From Calditrichota bacterium (GTDB lineage Bacteria > Calditrichota > Calditrichia > Calditrichales > J004), in assembly GCA_024277115.1 (NCBI GenBank), contig JAJRVW010000038.1, forward strand, positions 1 to 38,935: DNA of 38,935 nucleotides. The letters run 5' to 3'. Numbering within the stretch: the stretch's first letter is position 1; each line of letters begins with the position of its first letter. This document shows positions 17,756-27,800 of this stretch, one piece after another. Both the position numbers and the translations under genes were made by a program. The notes below the pieces were generated by a model. It saw nothing but the letters and a program-made list of their open reading frames with translations. It was not told the origin of the DNA and searched no databases.

Positions 17756-18246
17756 ATCTCCAGGTTAAGTATTTTAAGAATTATAAAGTGATACTATCTG
17801 GGGATCAAATGTCGTGCCAAATATGAAAGTTATCATCCCTGGCGAAACGGAGTTCCGGGATGACCGACAGTGAGTGAGGGGATGCAACGGTGCAGAGTGC
17901 AACAATTAAAACAGGTTGTTATAATTAACATTCAGCTGGACTCTTTTGTGTCTGTCCATAAAGTCGAGCGGAAATGTCATTCTGAATCGTTTTTTGATGA
18001 AGAATCCCCTGATAAAAGGTGGGATCCTTCTCTACACCCTGAAAAACCTGGGTTTCGTTCAGGTTGAAAATCCTGAGGATCGGGGATGACATCCACAAAG
18101 AATGGGCGCTTTTTTATCTTTTTTTTATTTTAAAGACAGATACTTTTAATCTATTGAAATGTTAAGTTTGCGAAATCTGTGTGCATGATTTGTACAGATA
18201 GTATTTTATAATAATTTATACCATAATTTTTTAAAAGGAGAAAACC
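17756..18246. repeat. Intergenic region with REP-like dispersed repeats
   Basis: About 490 bases without a credible gene. 17828-17865 has TTATCATCCC and CCGGGATGACC as loose inverted arms. 17973-17985 has AATGTCATTCTGA, and GGGATGACATCC at 18083-18094 is its inverted partner; between them are AAGAATCCCC and GGGATCCTTC. The core matches the repeat at 38-102. The 65-codon frame across it lies inside the repeat and is not a gene. AAAAGGAG just before 18247 is the yajQ ribosome site. Confidence 0.5.
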
Positions 18247-18729
18247 ATGCCATCATTTGATATAGTTTCAGAAGTAAATATGCACGAGTTGACCAACGCG
18301 CTGGACCAGGCCAATCGTGAAGTAACTACCCGTTATGATTTTAAAGGGAGTGACTCGAAATATGAATTAAACGATGGTGTGATCACCATGTTTTCGGATT
18401 CGGATTTTCAGTTGCACCAGATGTTGGATATTTTGCAAAGTAAAATGATTAAACGGGGCATCGATATAAAATTTTTAGAACCGGGCAATATTTTGGAATC
18501 GGGCAAAGGATCGCGTCAGGATATAACCGTAAAACAAGGGTTGGCGCAGGATGTAGCCAAGAAGATGGTCAAGATGATCAAAGATACAAAGATGAAAGTA
18601 CAGGCAGCAATCCAGGGTGAGAAGCTGCGGGTTACCGGCAAAAAACGGGATGATTTGCAGGATGTAATCGCCCTGTTTAAAAAATCAGATTTGGATGTGC
18701 CTTTGCAATATGAAAACTTTCGTGAATAG
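18247..18729 (+). CDS. yajQ: YajQ-family nucleotide-binding protein
   Basis: A 160-residue protein, the standard length. It opens with the family signature MPSFDIVSEVNMHELTNALDQANRE, then TTRYDFKGSDSKYEL, and has two ferredoxin-like halves; the second contains GSRQDITVKQGLAQDVAKKMVKMIKD and LRVTGKKRDDLQ. YajQ homologs bind RNA or tRNA and, in Xanthomonas, cyclic di-GMP; which applies here is unknown. Cytoplasmic. The AAAAGGAG site fits ATG 18247. A terminator-like hairpin follows directly. Confidence 0.95.
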   Translation: MPSFDIVSEVNMHELTNALDQANREVTTRYDFKGSDSKYELNDGVITMFSDSDFQLHQMLDILQSKMIKRGIDIKFLEPGNILESGKGSRQDITVKQGLAQDVAKKMVKMIKDTKMKVQAAIQGEKLRVTGKKRDDLQDVIALFKKSDLDVPLQYENFRE

Positions 18730-18733
18730 AGAA

Positions 18734-18772
18734 CGGTTCCATCACTTTAAGTGATGAAACCGATACTTTTTT
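18734..18772 (+). terminator. Intrinsic terminator after yajQ
   Basis: CGGTTCCATCACTT (from 18734) pairs with AAGTGATGAAACCG (to 18762) with one mismatch and a three-base loop. TACTTTTTT follows (to 18772). It sits between yajQ and arfB, so arfB is probably transcribed on its own or by readthrough. Confidence 0.8.
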
Positions 18773-18786
18773 GAAATTTTAGAATT

Positions 18787-19203
18787 ATGTTAAAAATTAA
18801 AAATAATATTTTTATTGATGAAGCACAGTTGAGTTTTCAGGCAACGCGCAGCAGCGGGCCGGGCGGGCAGCATGTTAATAAGGTCAGCAGCAGGGTGATT
18901 TTGTCCTGTCCGCTCCAGGCCATACAGGGGCTTTCCGAGAGACAAGTTGAGTTGGTTAAGCACGGTCTTGCCCGTTTTATTGTTGCCGGGGATATTGTAA
19001 AACTGGACTCGCAAAAACACCGTTCACAATTTGCCAATCAACAGGATTGCACCGCTAAACTTATCTACTACTTGCAAAATGCGTTAAAGGAAGTAAAACC
19101 GCGCAAAAAAACAAAAGTCCCTAAAGCCGTAAAAGAGAAACGGTTGCAAGAAAAAAACAAAAGGGCAAAGCTGAAGCAGGCCCGACGATTTAAGGATGAA
19201 TAA
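18787..19203 (+). CDS. arfB: Alternative ribosome-rescue factor ArfB (peptidyl-tRNA hydrolase)
   Basis: A 138-residue release-factor-like protein. The GGQ loop is in SSGPGGQHVNKVSSRV (G26 G27 Q28), the catalytic motif that hydrolyses peptidyl-tRNA in stalled ribosomes. A basic C-terminal tail (KPRKKTKVPKAVKEKRLQEKNKRAKLKQARR) would enter the empty mRNA channel. Length and the absence of a codon-recognition domain separate it from RF1/RF2. There is no strong ribosome site at ATG 18787. Confidence 0.95.
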   Translation: MLKIKNNIFIDEAQLSFQATRSSGPGGQHVNKVSSRVILSCPLQAIQGLSERQVELVKHGLARFIVAGDIVKLDSQKHRSQFANQQDCTAKLIYYLQNALKEVKPRKKTKVPKAVKEKRLQEKNKRAKLKQARRFKDE

Positions 19204-19281
19204 ATTTTAATTAACGTGAGTTGGATATAAAACGTTTGCATTGAGAAAATTATTTTAACCCTAAGATAGGCATATAAAAAC

Positions 19282-19363
19282 AACTCACCCCTAAGCAGTT
19301 TCTGCTAATTTTTAAGTTTTTCAAGTCCCCTCTCTTGCAAGAGAGGGGATTTAGGGGTGAGTT
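19282..19363. repeat. Nested inverted-repeat element
   Basis: The outer arms AACTCACCCCTAA (19282-19294) and TTAGGGGTGAGTT (19351-19363) are perfect 13-base inverted copies. Inside is a perfect 24-base palindrome, arms TCCCCTCTCTTG and CAAGAGAGGGGA (19326-19349). It resembles dispersed ACTCACCCCTAAATCCCCTCTC repeats that I recall from environmental genomes. No coding capacity. Confidence 0.7.
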
Positions 19364-19401
19364 CCAAAAAAAATTATACTAAAAATAAATATTTTCTTTA
19401 G

Positions 19402-19421
19402 ATCGAACTCAGGTTTATTAG
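19402..19421. repeat. 20-nt dispersed repeat, copy 2
   Basis: The same sequence as 122-141 with one A/T change. It is followed by TTATCATCC, which also begins the repeat near 17830. Confidence 0.5.
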
Positions 19422-19484
19422 TTATCATCCGCGGCCATTCCCCAAAAATATTCCTGCCCAAAAAAAGACCAAAGAATGAACTAA

Positions 19485-19535
19485 CCAGGAGATAGGTAAC
19501 ACTTTAGTGTCAGGACATTGTCCTGTTTATCCTGG
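19485..19535. repeat. Cloverleaf-like structured element
   Basis: The outer arms CCAGGA (19485-19490) and TCCTGG (19530-19535) enclose two hairpins: ACACT/AGTGT (19499-19510) and CAGGACA/TGTCCTG (19511-19525). Together they could fold into a three-way junction. It may be a repeat or a relic of a mobile-element end. No other gene signal in 19204-19611. Confidence 0.45.
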
Positions 19536-19611
19536 GAGTCCTAAAATTTACTATTCGTTTTAATAATGAGTCTGCTAGCCGATGACATGTTTGTGCAATA
19601 AAACAAATCGA

Positions 19612-21897
19612 TTAGAAATGCGCCTTAAATAAATACGACAGTTTCATAAACAGGCCGCGTTGCGATTGGGTGAAACGATTAAAAGTAGGCCAACCCTTTT
19701 GAAAATTTGTCCCGCGCTCATAAAAATCATTATAACCCAGAAAAATAACCGTGCCGGGCGAAGGCGTATAACTGAAAAGAAGGCTTAGGTCTATATTGCC
19801 GGAATTGGCAAAATTATAATAGGGGTCGTCATAATCTAAAATAGTTTGTTCTGCAATATATCGTAATTCCAGATAACGCGTAAGCTGCCAGGTTAAGCGA
19901 ATCCTTTTAATATCCTGGGTAACAGCCTCGTTTATGCCATTTACGCCACCCGTAAAACGATAATATCTCTGGGTAAGGTTTACATTTACATTACTCACCG
20001 GTTTAAAGATAAAAGAGAGTGATGCAAAATTTACATAGCCTAAAAAAGACGGCGCCGTAAAATAAGATATTTCATCACCGGCGAAATAATACAAATCGGC
20101 TTTTAGCCAGGAAAAAGAGGTATTTATTAAATTGATCGAATAATCATATTTATCGAACCCAAGTCCGGCATATATTTCACGGGAATAAAAATAGCTTGCG
20201 GTGATTTCCGTTTTAAAGTCGAATTGTAAAAAAAGTGAACCGGATACATTGTCCTCGATCAGATTGTTTTCATGGTCGATAATCCGGGTTGTGTAGAGTA
20301 TCGGCCTTAAATATTGCAGCGTATTGGCATGCCATTTAAAATCGTACCACAATTGTACGCCACCTTCCCTAAAACCATTGGCAATTATATCCGCCCGCTC
20401 AATAAACCCATTGTCCACACGGAACTCGGGGGCATAATCGTTATAAAAAAGTTGCACGTTCCAGGTGTTGGTACCGTGCCAGTAGTTGCCGTAAAAAGCC
20501 GGGCCTTCCATAAATTTTGAAGAGACCAGGTCTTTGCTCTGAGAATAAAGCCCCTGCGCGGTGAGCACATCATTATCCGAAAAAGCAAAGCGGCCATCGA
20601 GCCCGTAAACCCGGTTGAAGCTCCCTTCAAATTCACGGTCGGTAGCGAGCAGTCCAATCGAGCTATTGCTAAAAATATTTCTTTTTATGCGCAGGACATT
20701 ATTTATGCTTTTCTTTGATCCGTATTTTTGTGTAAGGGTCGAATCCACCAGTTTTGTGTATTCCGGCATCCAGTAAACCAAACCGTTTTCCTCGGCCTTT
20801 TTCTCAAAAAAAGCACGCGTCCCCTGATATTCATCCACGGTGCTTAAAAGACCAATGGAGTATTCCCCAACCCGCCCACTTAGTTTAATTCCTGCCAATG
20901 GATCGACCATCTGCCGGGTATAAACGGCCTGGATCGGTGTTTTAAAAATATCGGTGCCTTCCAGGAAAAAGGGGCGCTTTTCTGAAAAATAAAGCGGGCT
21001 GCGGCGGTTGATGTCGATCTTGTCGGCATCGGCCTCAACCTGGCTAAAATCGGGGTTGTAAGTCAGGTCCAGGTTTAATCCTGATGAAATACCGTATTTT
21101 AAATTTAATCCGGGATCGCCTTTTATCGGGCCATCATGCAACTTACTATCGATGGGTGAAAAGTCATCGATGCGTATGGCGGAAAACTCAGGTAAGATTT
21201 CCAGCCCTTTCCCGGTTTGGATGGAACTGATCCCATTAAGCTTGCCAAACTGCCCGACCCAATCGGTGGAATTAAGTGTAACTTTTGGCCAGACCGTATC
21301 GTGGTTTAAATGCTCGGTATGGCGCAAAATGGCAAAGCGCCAATCCATTTTTTTCTTGTTGGGGAAATTTATACTGCTAAAGGGGATCTGAGCTTCAACA
21401 ATATAACCTTTGCTAAATATCCTGCCTTGCGAATCGAAGAGAAAATCCTGCTTAAAGGATTCGCCCACATGCTCCGTATAAATTCCATCACCTTGTATTC
21501 CATAAGGGTTAAAAGCAAATTGATAGGCTGTCTCACCGGCGTCAAACGTATCGAGATAAAGTAGGATAAAATCGTCTTCAAAAATATCATCCCGCTGTGA
21601 GATTGAGGCGCGTATTACCGAGGGATCATCATAAAAACAAATAAATGCCAGATAGAGGTTCTTCTCATCATAGCCTAACAGGACAGCCGTGCGTTCTTCC
21701 GCCGGTTTGCCCGCCACAGGCTGGATGGTATAAAAATCGGTAATGCGTGTCGCCGTTTTCCAGACATCTTCGTTTAGATAACCATCAAGTTTAATACCGT
21801 TTTTAAATATATTTAATTGGAGTTCGTTGCTGGGGTTTGCCACAAGCTGCAGGTTTGATATACAAAATAAAATGATAACGAGGTACTTCGATACCAT
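19612..21897 (-). CDS. DUF5916 outer-membrane protein with CBM9-like N-terminus
   Basis: A 761-residue protein with signal peptide MVSKYLVIILFCISNLQLVA. Residues about 30-220 form a CBM9-like domain (IKLDGYLNEDVWKTATRITDF, DEKNLYLAFICFYDDP, DDIFEDDFILLYLDTFD). The rest (about 240-761) has the alternating, aromatic-rich pattern of a membrane beta-barrel, with KRPFFLEGTDIF typical of the DUF5916 family and a barrel-type final strand ending in phenylalanine (LSYLFKAHF). It is probably an outer-membrane protein that binds carbohydrate or a related ligand, but the true function is unknown. CGGAG precedes the ATG. Its start lies 23 bases from the lptG stop on the same strand. Confidence 0.8.
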   Translation of the reverse strand: MVSKYLVIILFCISNLQLVANPSNELQLNIFKNGIKLDGYLNEDVWKTATRITDFYTIQPVAGKPAEERTAVLLGYDEKNLYLAFICFYDDPSVIRASISQRDDIFEDDFILLYLDTFDAGETAYQFAFNPYGIQGDGIYTEHVGESFKQDFLFDSQGRIFSKGYIVEAQIPFSSINFPNKKKMDWRFAILRHTEHLNHDTVWPKVTLNSTDWVGQFGKLNGISSIQTGKGLEILPEFSAIRIDDFSPIDSKLHDGPIKGDPGLNLKYGISSGLNLDLTYNPDFSQVEADADKIDINRRSPLYFSEKRPFFLEGTDIFKTPIQAVYTRQMVDPLAGIKLSGRVGEYSIGLLSTVDEYQGTRAFFEKKAEENGLVYWMPEYTKLVDSTLTQKYGSKKSINNVLRIKRNIFSNSSIGLLATDREFEGSFNRVYGLDGRFAFSDNDVLTAQGLYSQSKDLVSSKFMEGPAFYGNYWHGTNTWNVQLFYNDYAPEFRVDNGFIERADIIANGFREGGVQLWYDFKWHANTLQYLRPILYTTRIIDHENNLIEDNVSGSLFLQFDFKTEITASYFYSREIYAGLGFDKYDYSINLINTSFSWLKADLYYFAGDEISYFTAPSFLGYVNFASLSFIFKPVSNVNVNLTQRYYRFTGGVNGINEAVTQDIKRIRLTWQLTRYLELRYIAEQTILDYDDPYYNFANSGNIDLSLLFSYTPSPGTVIFLGYNDFYERGTNFQKGWPTFNRFTQSQRGLFMKLSYLFKAHF

Positions 21898-21920
21898 GAA
21901 AACTCCGGTAATTAAAAAGC

Positions 21921-22997
21921 TTATTTACTTACGGTAAAAAGGGAGTAGAAGCCCAGGGATAAAAAAACTAAATTACCCAGCCAAGCGGCCAAAAGTGGTT
22001 CTAACGTTCCCTGGTGGCCGAGTACCTGGCCAAAGCGGATGAGAATGAAGAATGAGAAGCTAATTAACAGACTTAAGCCAAAGCTCAAGCCCGTACCGCC
22101 GCGTCTTTTCCTTGATGCGAAAGGGGCGCCAATTAAAACCACAATGAAGTTAGCAAATGGGAGAGAGATTTTCAAGTGTCTTTCTACAATCCATTTGCGC
22201 GGGTTAGCGCCAATATCACGCAGTTCATCTATAAAGGTGTTCAATTCGGTAAAACTCATCTCTTCCGGGCTTTTTTTTATGCGGATTAAATTTGATGGTT
22301 TTATATGGCTGTCTAAAATGGTCGTATCCGCGATTTGTCTTACTTTTTCCTGATCGTCTTTAAACGTTCGCAGGCTTGCGTCTTTTAATGCCCAAAGGCT
22401 GTCCTGCCAGATCATCTTTTTCGCATCGATGCGCTCAATCATTGTAGAGCCATCAAATGTTTGCAGGCTTACGTCGGTGGCAATATTTTTTTTACCGTTA
22501 AAATAACGGATGGAAATTTTTCGGTTTTCCGTATCCTGCACATAAATATTATTGCGAAATTTACCTGCATTTTTAGGCTTATTTTCTATATCATAGCGCA
22601 TTAAGTCCAAACGGTTTTGGTTGCTTGGTGGAACGACATATTCGTTAAATACCCCGGCCAAAATACTGATTATAAATGCGGTGATAAAAAGTGGCCCTAA
22701 TATGCGGTACAAGCTAATCCCGGAAGAATATTGCGCAACAAGCTCGTTGGCCTGCGCCAGGTTGCTTACTGCAAAAAGTGCTGCCAGCAGCATGGCAATC
22801 GGCAAAGTAAGGCTGATAATATATGGGATGTAATAAAGATAATAGAAAAAAAATTGTTCGAGGGTCGCGCCATTGTCTATAAATTTTGAAACGGTCTCTA
22901 TCATGTTGATAATGATGAACAAGATGATCCAGCCACTTACCGCTACGACTAGGTTAGTTATAAATTTTTTTAATAAATATTGATCTAATTTTTTCAT
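21921..22997 (-). CDS. lptG: LptG-like permease of the lipopolysaccharide export ABC transporter
   Basis: A 358-residue YjgP/YjgQ-family protein, the usual LptG length. Three N-terminal membrane spans (WIILFIIINMIETV, YYLYYIPYIISLTLPIAMLLAALFAV, ILGPLFITAFIISILAGVF) are followed by a periplasmic beta-jellyroll (NIYVQDTENRKISIRYF) and three C-terminal spans starting at LPFANFIVVLIGAPFASRKRRGGTG. With LptF and the LptB ATPase it extracts LPS or a similar lipid from the inner membrane. It lies downstream of the lptF-like gene on the same strand with a 139-base gap. Confidence 0.85.
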   Translation of the reverse strand: MKKLDQYLLKKFITNLVVAVSGWIILFIIINMIETVSKFIDNGATLEQFFFYYLYYIPYIISLTLPIAMLLAALFAVSNLAQANELVAQYSSGISLYRILGPLFITAFIISILAGVFNEYVVPPSNQNRLDLMRYDIENKPKNAGKFRNNIYVQDTENRKISIRYFNGKKNIATDVSLQTFDGSTMIERIDAKKMIWQDSLWALKDASLRTFKDDQEKVRQIADTTILDSHIKPSNLIRIKKSPEEMSFTELNTFIDELRDIGANPRKWIVERHLKISLPFANFIVVLIGAPFASRKRRGGTGLSFGLSLLISFSFFILIRFGQVLGHQGTLEPLLAAWLGNLVFLSLGFYSLFTVSK

Positions 22998-23136
22998 TAC
23001 TTTAAGTAATTTAGTGTTTCATAAACAGTACTAATTTTATTGGCAATCGAATGTATGGCCAATATTAGTCAATGAACCTGAAAAGCGAATAAGAGCAGGA
23101 CTATGATCATGATTAAGAATCACATTTTCTACAGCC

Positions 23137-24588
23137 TTACAACTCATCTTTCGATTTGAAGATTTGCCTTAACCGTTCCCAATTTATAAAAGATGATTCC
23201 CTTACGGCACGCCAGATCAGGTATAACCCTGAGACAAAAACAATCCCGTTGGGTGCCCACATGGCCCAGAATGGTGATAAAATACGTCGGTCGGCCAGCT
23301 TTTCACCGCCAATTAGAAAGGCCCAATACAGCACAAAAAACCCCAAACTTAACGAGATGGCCACGCCCATGCTGCCTTTACGCGCCATGATTCCCAACGG
23401 TGCGCCGACCAGAACAAACATAATGCTGGCAAAAGGGATCGATAGTTTTTTGTAAATTTCCACATCAAATTTGTTTATCCGGCTTTGATGATTGTGCAGC
23501 AGGTTAATATTTGTTTTCATCTTTTGTGCATATCGTTCGCTGGCACGCAAAGCTTTTTGACGGGCAATTTTTAACTGTGTATCTGTAATAGCTGGCAGTG
23601 TGTCTAATTTTGCAAGGCGGTTTAAAGAATCATTTTGAATGAGTATAAAAAGTTTAAAGATTTTGGAAAAATCTTTTTCAATATCTGCTTTTACTTTTGC
23701 CAGCTGTTTTACAGCTTTCTCGGTACTTTTATCAACTTCGGCCTGCATGGCGGCGATATTCATTTCCCTGTCACTGCGGTAAGAACTGTTCGATTCTTCC
23801 AATTCAAAATTTGTGGCCGGGATGTAGACAATGTGTTTCTCAAATTCTGTGCGCTGATATTCTTCAATCTTTTTAAAATTGAACTCATGGAATTCGCCAT
23901 TAAAAAGCGTAAAGATCAGCACCTGTTTTTCTTTGGAATAGACCATATAGCCTTCTTCGGCATTTATGGTGGTGGTGCTATTGGGCGAGCTTTTATCAAA
24001 AATAGTTACATTTTTTAAACGGTCCAAATGTTCGTTGTATGCGTATTCCGGGCCCAGCATGGCGGAGAGGGAAAGCCACTCCTCCGGCAACGGTTTTTCG
24101 ATTTTATTTACCACGAAGGCAAAATTATCAAGTTCGGTAAATATTTTTTCTTGTAGGGCAAGGGTTGGTTTTTTTCGTTTGATGGATTGCATTATCTTAC
24201 GCGCGGCATGGTTTGTATCGGGCAGAATCTGATCGTTAAAATAAATCATGCCCACCGTAAGCATCAACCCAAAAAATAATGAAGGCCGGATGATGCGGTA
24301 AATACTGATTCCACTCGATTTTAAAATAGTGATTTCATTATCGGCCGAGAATCGTCCAAAAGCCATAAGTACGGCAACCAATGTAGCCATCGGTACGGCC
24401 AATGCGGCCATCCATGCCAGGTTATAAGTAATGAGTTCCAGAATGGTTAAAAAAGAGAGCCCTTTTCCAAAAATCTTGTCCATAAATTTTACGATAAATT
24501 GCATCAATAAAATAAACATAATCACAGAAAGTGAAAAGAGAAATGGGCCGATGTGTTCTTTTAAAATGTAGCGGTTGAGTATTTTCAT
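23137..24588 (-). CDS. lptF: LptF-like permease with extended coiled-coil insert
   Basis: A 483-residue YjgP/YjgQ-family permease, about 115 residues longer than E. coli LptF. N-terminal spans include FLFSLSVIMFILLMQFIVKFMDKIFG and MAALAVPMATLVAVLMAFGRFSADNE. The C-terminal part carries the family motif SIPFASIMFVLVGAPLGIMARKGSMG. The extra length is a charged helical stretch at about residues 260-380 (EMNIAAMQAEVDKSTEKAVKQLAKVKADIEKDF) inserted between the periplasmic beta domain and the last spans. Assignment as LptF and not LptG rests on gene order and length. No strong ribosome site is seen. Confidence 0.8.
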   Translation of the reverse strand: MKILNRYILKEHIGPFLFSLSVIMFILLMQFIVKFMDKIFGKGLSFLTILELITYNLAWMAALAVPMATLVAVLMAFGRFSADNEITILKSSGISIYRIIRPSLFFGLMLTVGMIYFNDQILPDTNHAARKIMQSIKRKKPTLALQEKIFTELDNFAFVVNKIEKPLPEEWLSLSAMLGPEYAYNEHLDRLKNVTIFDKSSPNSTTTINAEEGYMVYSKEKQVLIFTLFNGEFHEFNFKKIEEYQRTEFEKHIVYIPATNFELEESNSSYRSDREMNIAAMQAEVDKSTEKAVKQLAKVKADIEKDFSKIFKLFILIQNDSLNRLAKLDTLPAITDTQLKIARQKALRASERYAQKMKTNINLLHNHQSRINKFDVEIYKKLSIPFASIMFVLVGAPLGIMARKGSMGVAISLSLGFFVLYWAFLIGGEKLADRRILSPFWAMWAPNGIVFVSGLYLIWRAVRESSFINWERLRQIFKSKDEL

Positions 24589-24737
24589 TAATATTCTGTA
24601 TTATAAAGCATTGCCGATTGTAGGCACTCTTACTGGAATAATTCTGATTTGTTTTAAAATTCTGAAAATATAATCAAAAATCATTTTCTGCCCTAATCAT
24701 TTTTTGTATAGATTATTGGAGGCAGGCAATTAAAATC

Positions 24738-24796
24738 GTGCTTAGGAAAGCACCCAGCCAATTTCAACGGTAGGAGCTGACTCCTGTCAGCGAATT
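24738..24796. repeat. Inverted copy of dispersed repeat modules A and C
   Basis: GTGCTTAGGAAAGCAC (24738-24753) is a 6-bp hairpin and reads as the reverse complement of the module at 29484. CGGTAGGAGCTGACTCCTGTCAGCGAATTA (from 24768) is the reverse complement of the 29603 module. It lies in the divergent lptF/addA promoter region (24589-24846). Confidence 0.6.
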
Positions 24797-24846
24797 ACAA
24801 TTTACAAGAGTAAGCAGAAAATCAATTCCATTAAAAGGAACAATAT

Positions 24847-27800
24847 TTGGGCTTAACACAATCACAACAAGCCGCACTGGCACTGGATAAAAATATCAGC
24901 GTGACGGCTGGCGCCGGATCAGGCAAGACGCGTATTCTAGTCGATCGGTTTCTTAAGATCGCCATGGGGCAACCACAGCTTACGCGGCATATTGTGGCCA
25001 TCACTTTTACGGAAAAAGCTGCCGGAGAAATGCAGGAACGTATCGCCCTGGAGGTAAATGCACGTTTAAGTTCTTCCGGGATTGATGCTGGCGAAAGAAA
25101 AAACCTGCAGCACATTCGTGATCAGATTAACTCGGCACATATTTCTACCATTCATGGATTTTGTATGCGTATCTTGCGCGAATTTCCTATCCAGGCCGGG
25201 GTAACGCCGGATTTTGGCATTCTTGATCCCATTCGTTACCAAGTGCTTTTGGCCGGGGCGATAAAAGATATTTTTAAAGAACTGGACAGGGAAGCCCTCG
25301 ATGATAAGGAGAATGACTGGTTTTTATTGTTCACTTCATTATCCCGAAGCCGGGTGCAGGAAATGCTGGAAGCTGCTTTGCGTAAACCCTTTGAATCAAG
25401 TCAACTAATGGCGGATTTTAGCGACAGGTCAAAAGCGGAATACCTTGATTTTTTGAGTGAAAAATGGTTGGCAATAATTGGTACGATAATAAAACACGAA
25501 GACCTGCAAAATGCCGCCATGCGAATCGATGAAGTCTTAAACCATGATACCCTGAGTGTGAAAAATGAAAAAGGGGAGGTGGCGCAAAAAGTCTTACAGG
25601 ATTTTCAAAAAGAATTTTCGGCTAACCCGGATTCCTTAAAATGCCGCGCCACTTTTTTAACCCTTGCCGAAACTTTTACCACCGGAAAAGGCGACGCTTA
25701 TAAAAACCTGTCTCAAATCGGTAAAAATGAAAGTTGGGCGCCGGGCGTACGGTCTTTCCTTTTGGAGTTAAGCCGGTTTCTGGAGCCGCTTCAAAAACAA
25801 ATAATTAGGCTAAAACCGGGGCAGGCGCCGGGCAAAACGGATGCGCTTTGGTACGATTTGTTTAGCCTGTTCATAAAATTATACGAGCGTGTGAGGGCAA
25901 AATTTTGGGAGGTGAAAAGCGAACAGGGCGTTTTGGATTTTGAAGACCTGCAAATTTTTACCCTTAACCTGCTGCGCGATAATGCTGAAATCCGCGAAAA
26001 ATTACATCAGCGCTTTCGTTATATTATGGTGGATGAATTTCAGGATACAAACCCGGTCCAATGGGAAATTGTAGAATTACTTGCCACGGAAAATGACCGG
26101 CTTGCAACCGACCAGGTTTTTGTAGTGGGCGATCCCAAACAGTCTATTTATGGTTTTCGTGAGGCGGATATCCGCATCTTTAAAAATGTGGTGCAGCGTT
26201 TTTCTGATGAGGCGGACAGCCAGTCTGCCGATCTTTATCCCGGCAATATTGTCTTCCGGGAGAGCTTCCGTTTTGTGCCGCAAATAAATGCTTTTATAAA
26301 CCACTTCTTTGGGATGATTTTAAACGACGAGGGTCATAATCCGTTTGAGGTTGGCTACCAAAATCTGGCTGCACAGCGTAATGTGCCGCAGACAGGTGCC
26401 ATTGAACTGGCCGTTTTTGACGAAGCGGACGAGACACTCTCCGAGCCGGAGTATATGGCCCGAAAAATAAAGGATCTAATTGAAAACAATGCCAGTGTTT
26501 ATGAGTGGGATGGAACAGAAGAGAATCCGCGCCCGATGCGGTTTGGTGATGTTGCCATTTTAATTCGTGATCGCTCCAAACTGCAAAATATTGAGCAGGC
26601 CTTCCGAAAAAATAATGTACCTTTTAAAACTGTAGGCGGCGTGGGGTTTTGGAAACGCCAGGAAATTTATGACTTTTACCATATCTTACGTTTTCTGGCC
26701 AATCCGACGGATGATTTTGCTTTTGTGGCGATGCTCCGATCGCGGCTTCTGCTTTTGCCGGATACAACTCTTTTTTTCCTTGGTGAATTAGACGGGGATT
26801 TTTTAGAACGTCTTAAAAAATTGCAGGACGATCCGCGTTTGTCCCAATCGGATCAAAAGGAATGCCGGCGTGTGGCCGCTTTGTTCGATCGCTGGCTGGG
26901 GATGCGCGAGCGTGTTACTTTGGGCGAATTGCTGCACACAATCACAGAAGACACACATCTTTTTGCCCGCTTAAACAGCGAATTTAGTGGCGATCAGCGT
27001 ACGGCCAACCTGAAAAAAATTATTGAGCTCGCCGATAATTTTGATCAATCCGGCCCGGGCGGTCTAAGCGCGTTTTTAGAGATGGTCGATGATTTGATAA
27101 ACCGTGAAGTAAACGAAGGCGATGCGCTCCTTGCGCTGGAAGATACGGGCAGTGTAAAGATTATGACCATTCATGTTTCTAAGGGATTGCAATTTCCCAT
27201 GGTGTTTACACCGTTTCTTAACCGTTCGATGCGTGGCAGCAGTACGGATGTTTTGCTGGACAGGGAACTGGGCATGGGCATTTCGTTTAAGGGGGAAGAG
27301 GAAGATGAAAGTTTGGGCGACAGCACCTTGTTTAACCTTTTACGCATCCGTCAAAAACAAAAAGAACTGGCCGAGCTGAAGCGAATTTTTTATGTTGCTG
27401 TTTCGCGCGCCAGCGATGGATTGTATCTCTCGGCCACTGTTAAAAATGAAAAAAGTAAAAATGACAGCATGTTCCAATGGCTGGAGGAGTGCCTGGTTCG
27501 TGAGGGCAAATCGCCATATCAGCCTTATCTTTATAAATATGACAGCTTTAATTTGGAAATTATTAATTCTTATAGAGGGACGGATGAAGAGACAGAACAT
27601 GCGCCGGGTTTTACAAAAATGATGGATTCGTTACGGGCGTTTAAATCAATGCAGGCTTTGGAAACCCCGCCGATAAAAGTTGCCCGGCCATTAAAAACAT
27701 CAGCCCAACCCCGAATTTTTTCCGCAACGGTATTAATGATTTTTAAACAGGACCCTCAAGAATATTACCGCCGCTATCATCTAGGTTATTTTGAAGGGGA

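Noticed and set aside
11160-23114. ATGATCATGATT shared at 11160-11171 and 23103-23114
   Set aside because: Short, AT-rich and largely self-complementary, so chance is a good explanation.
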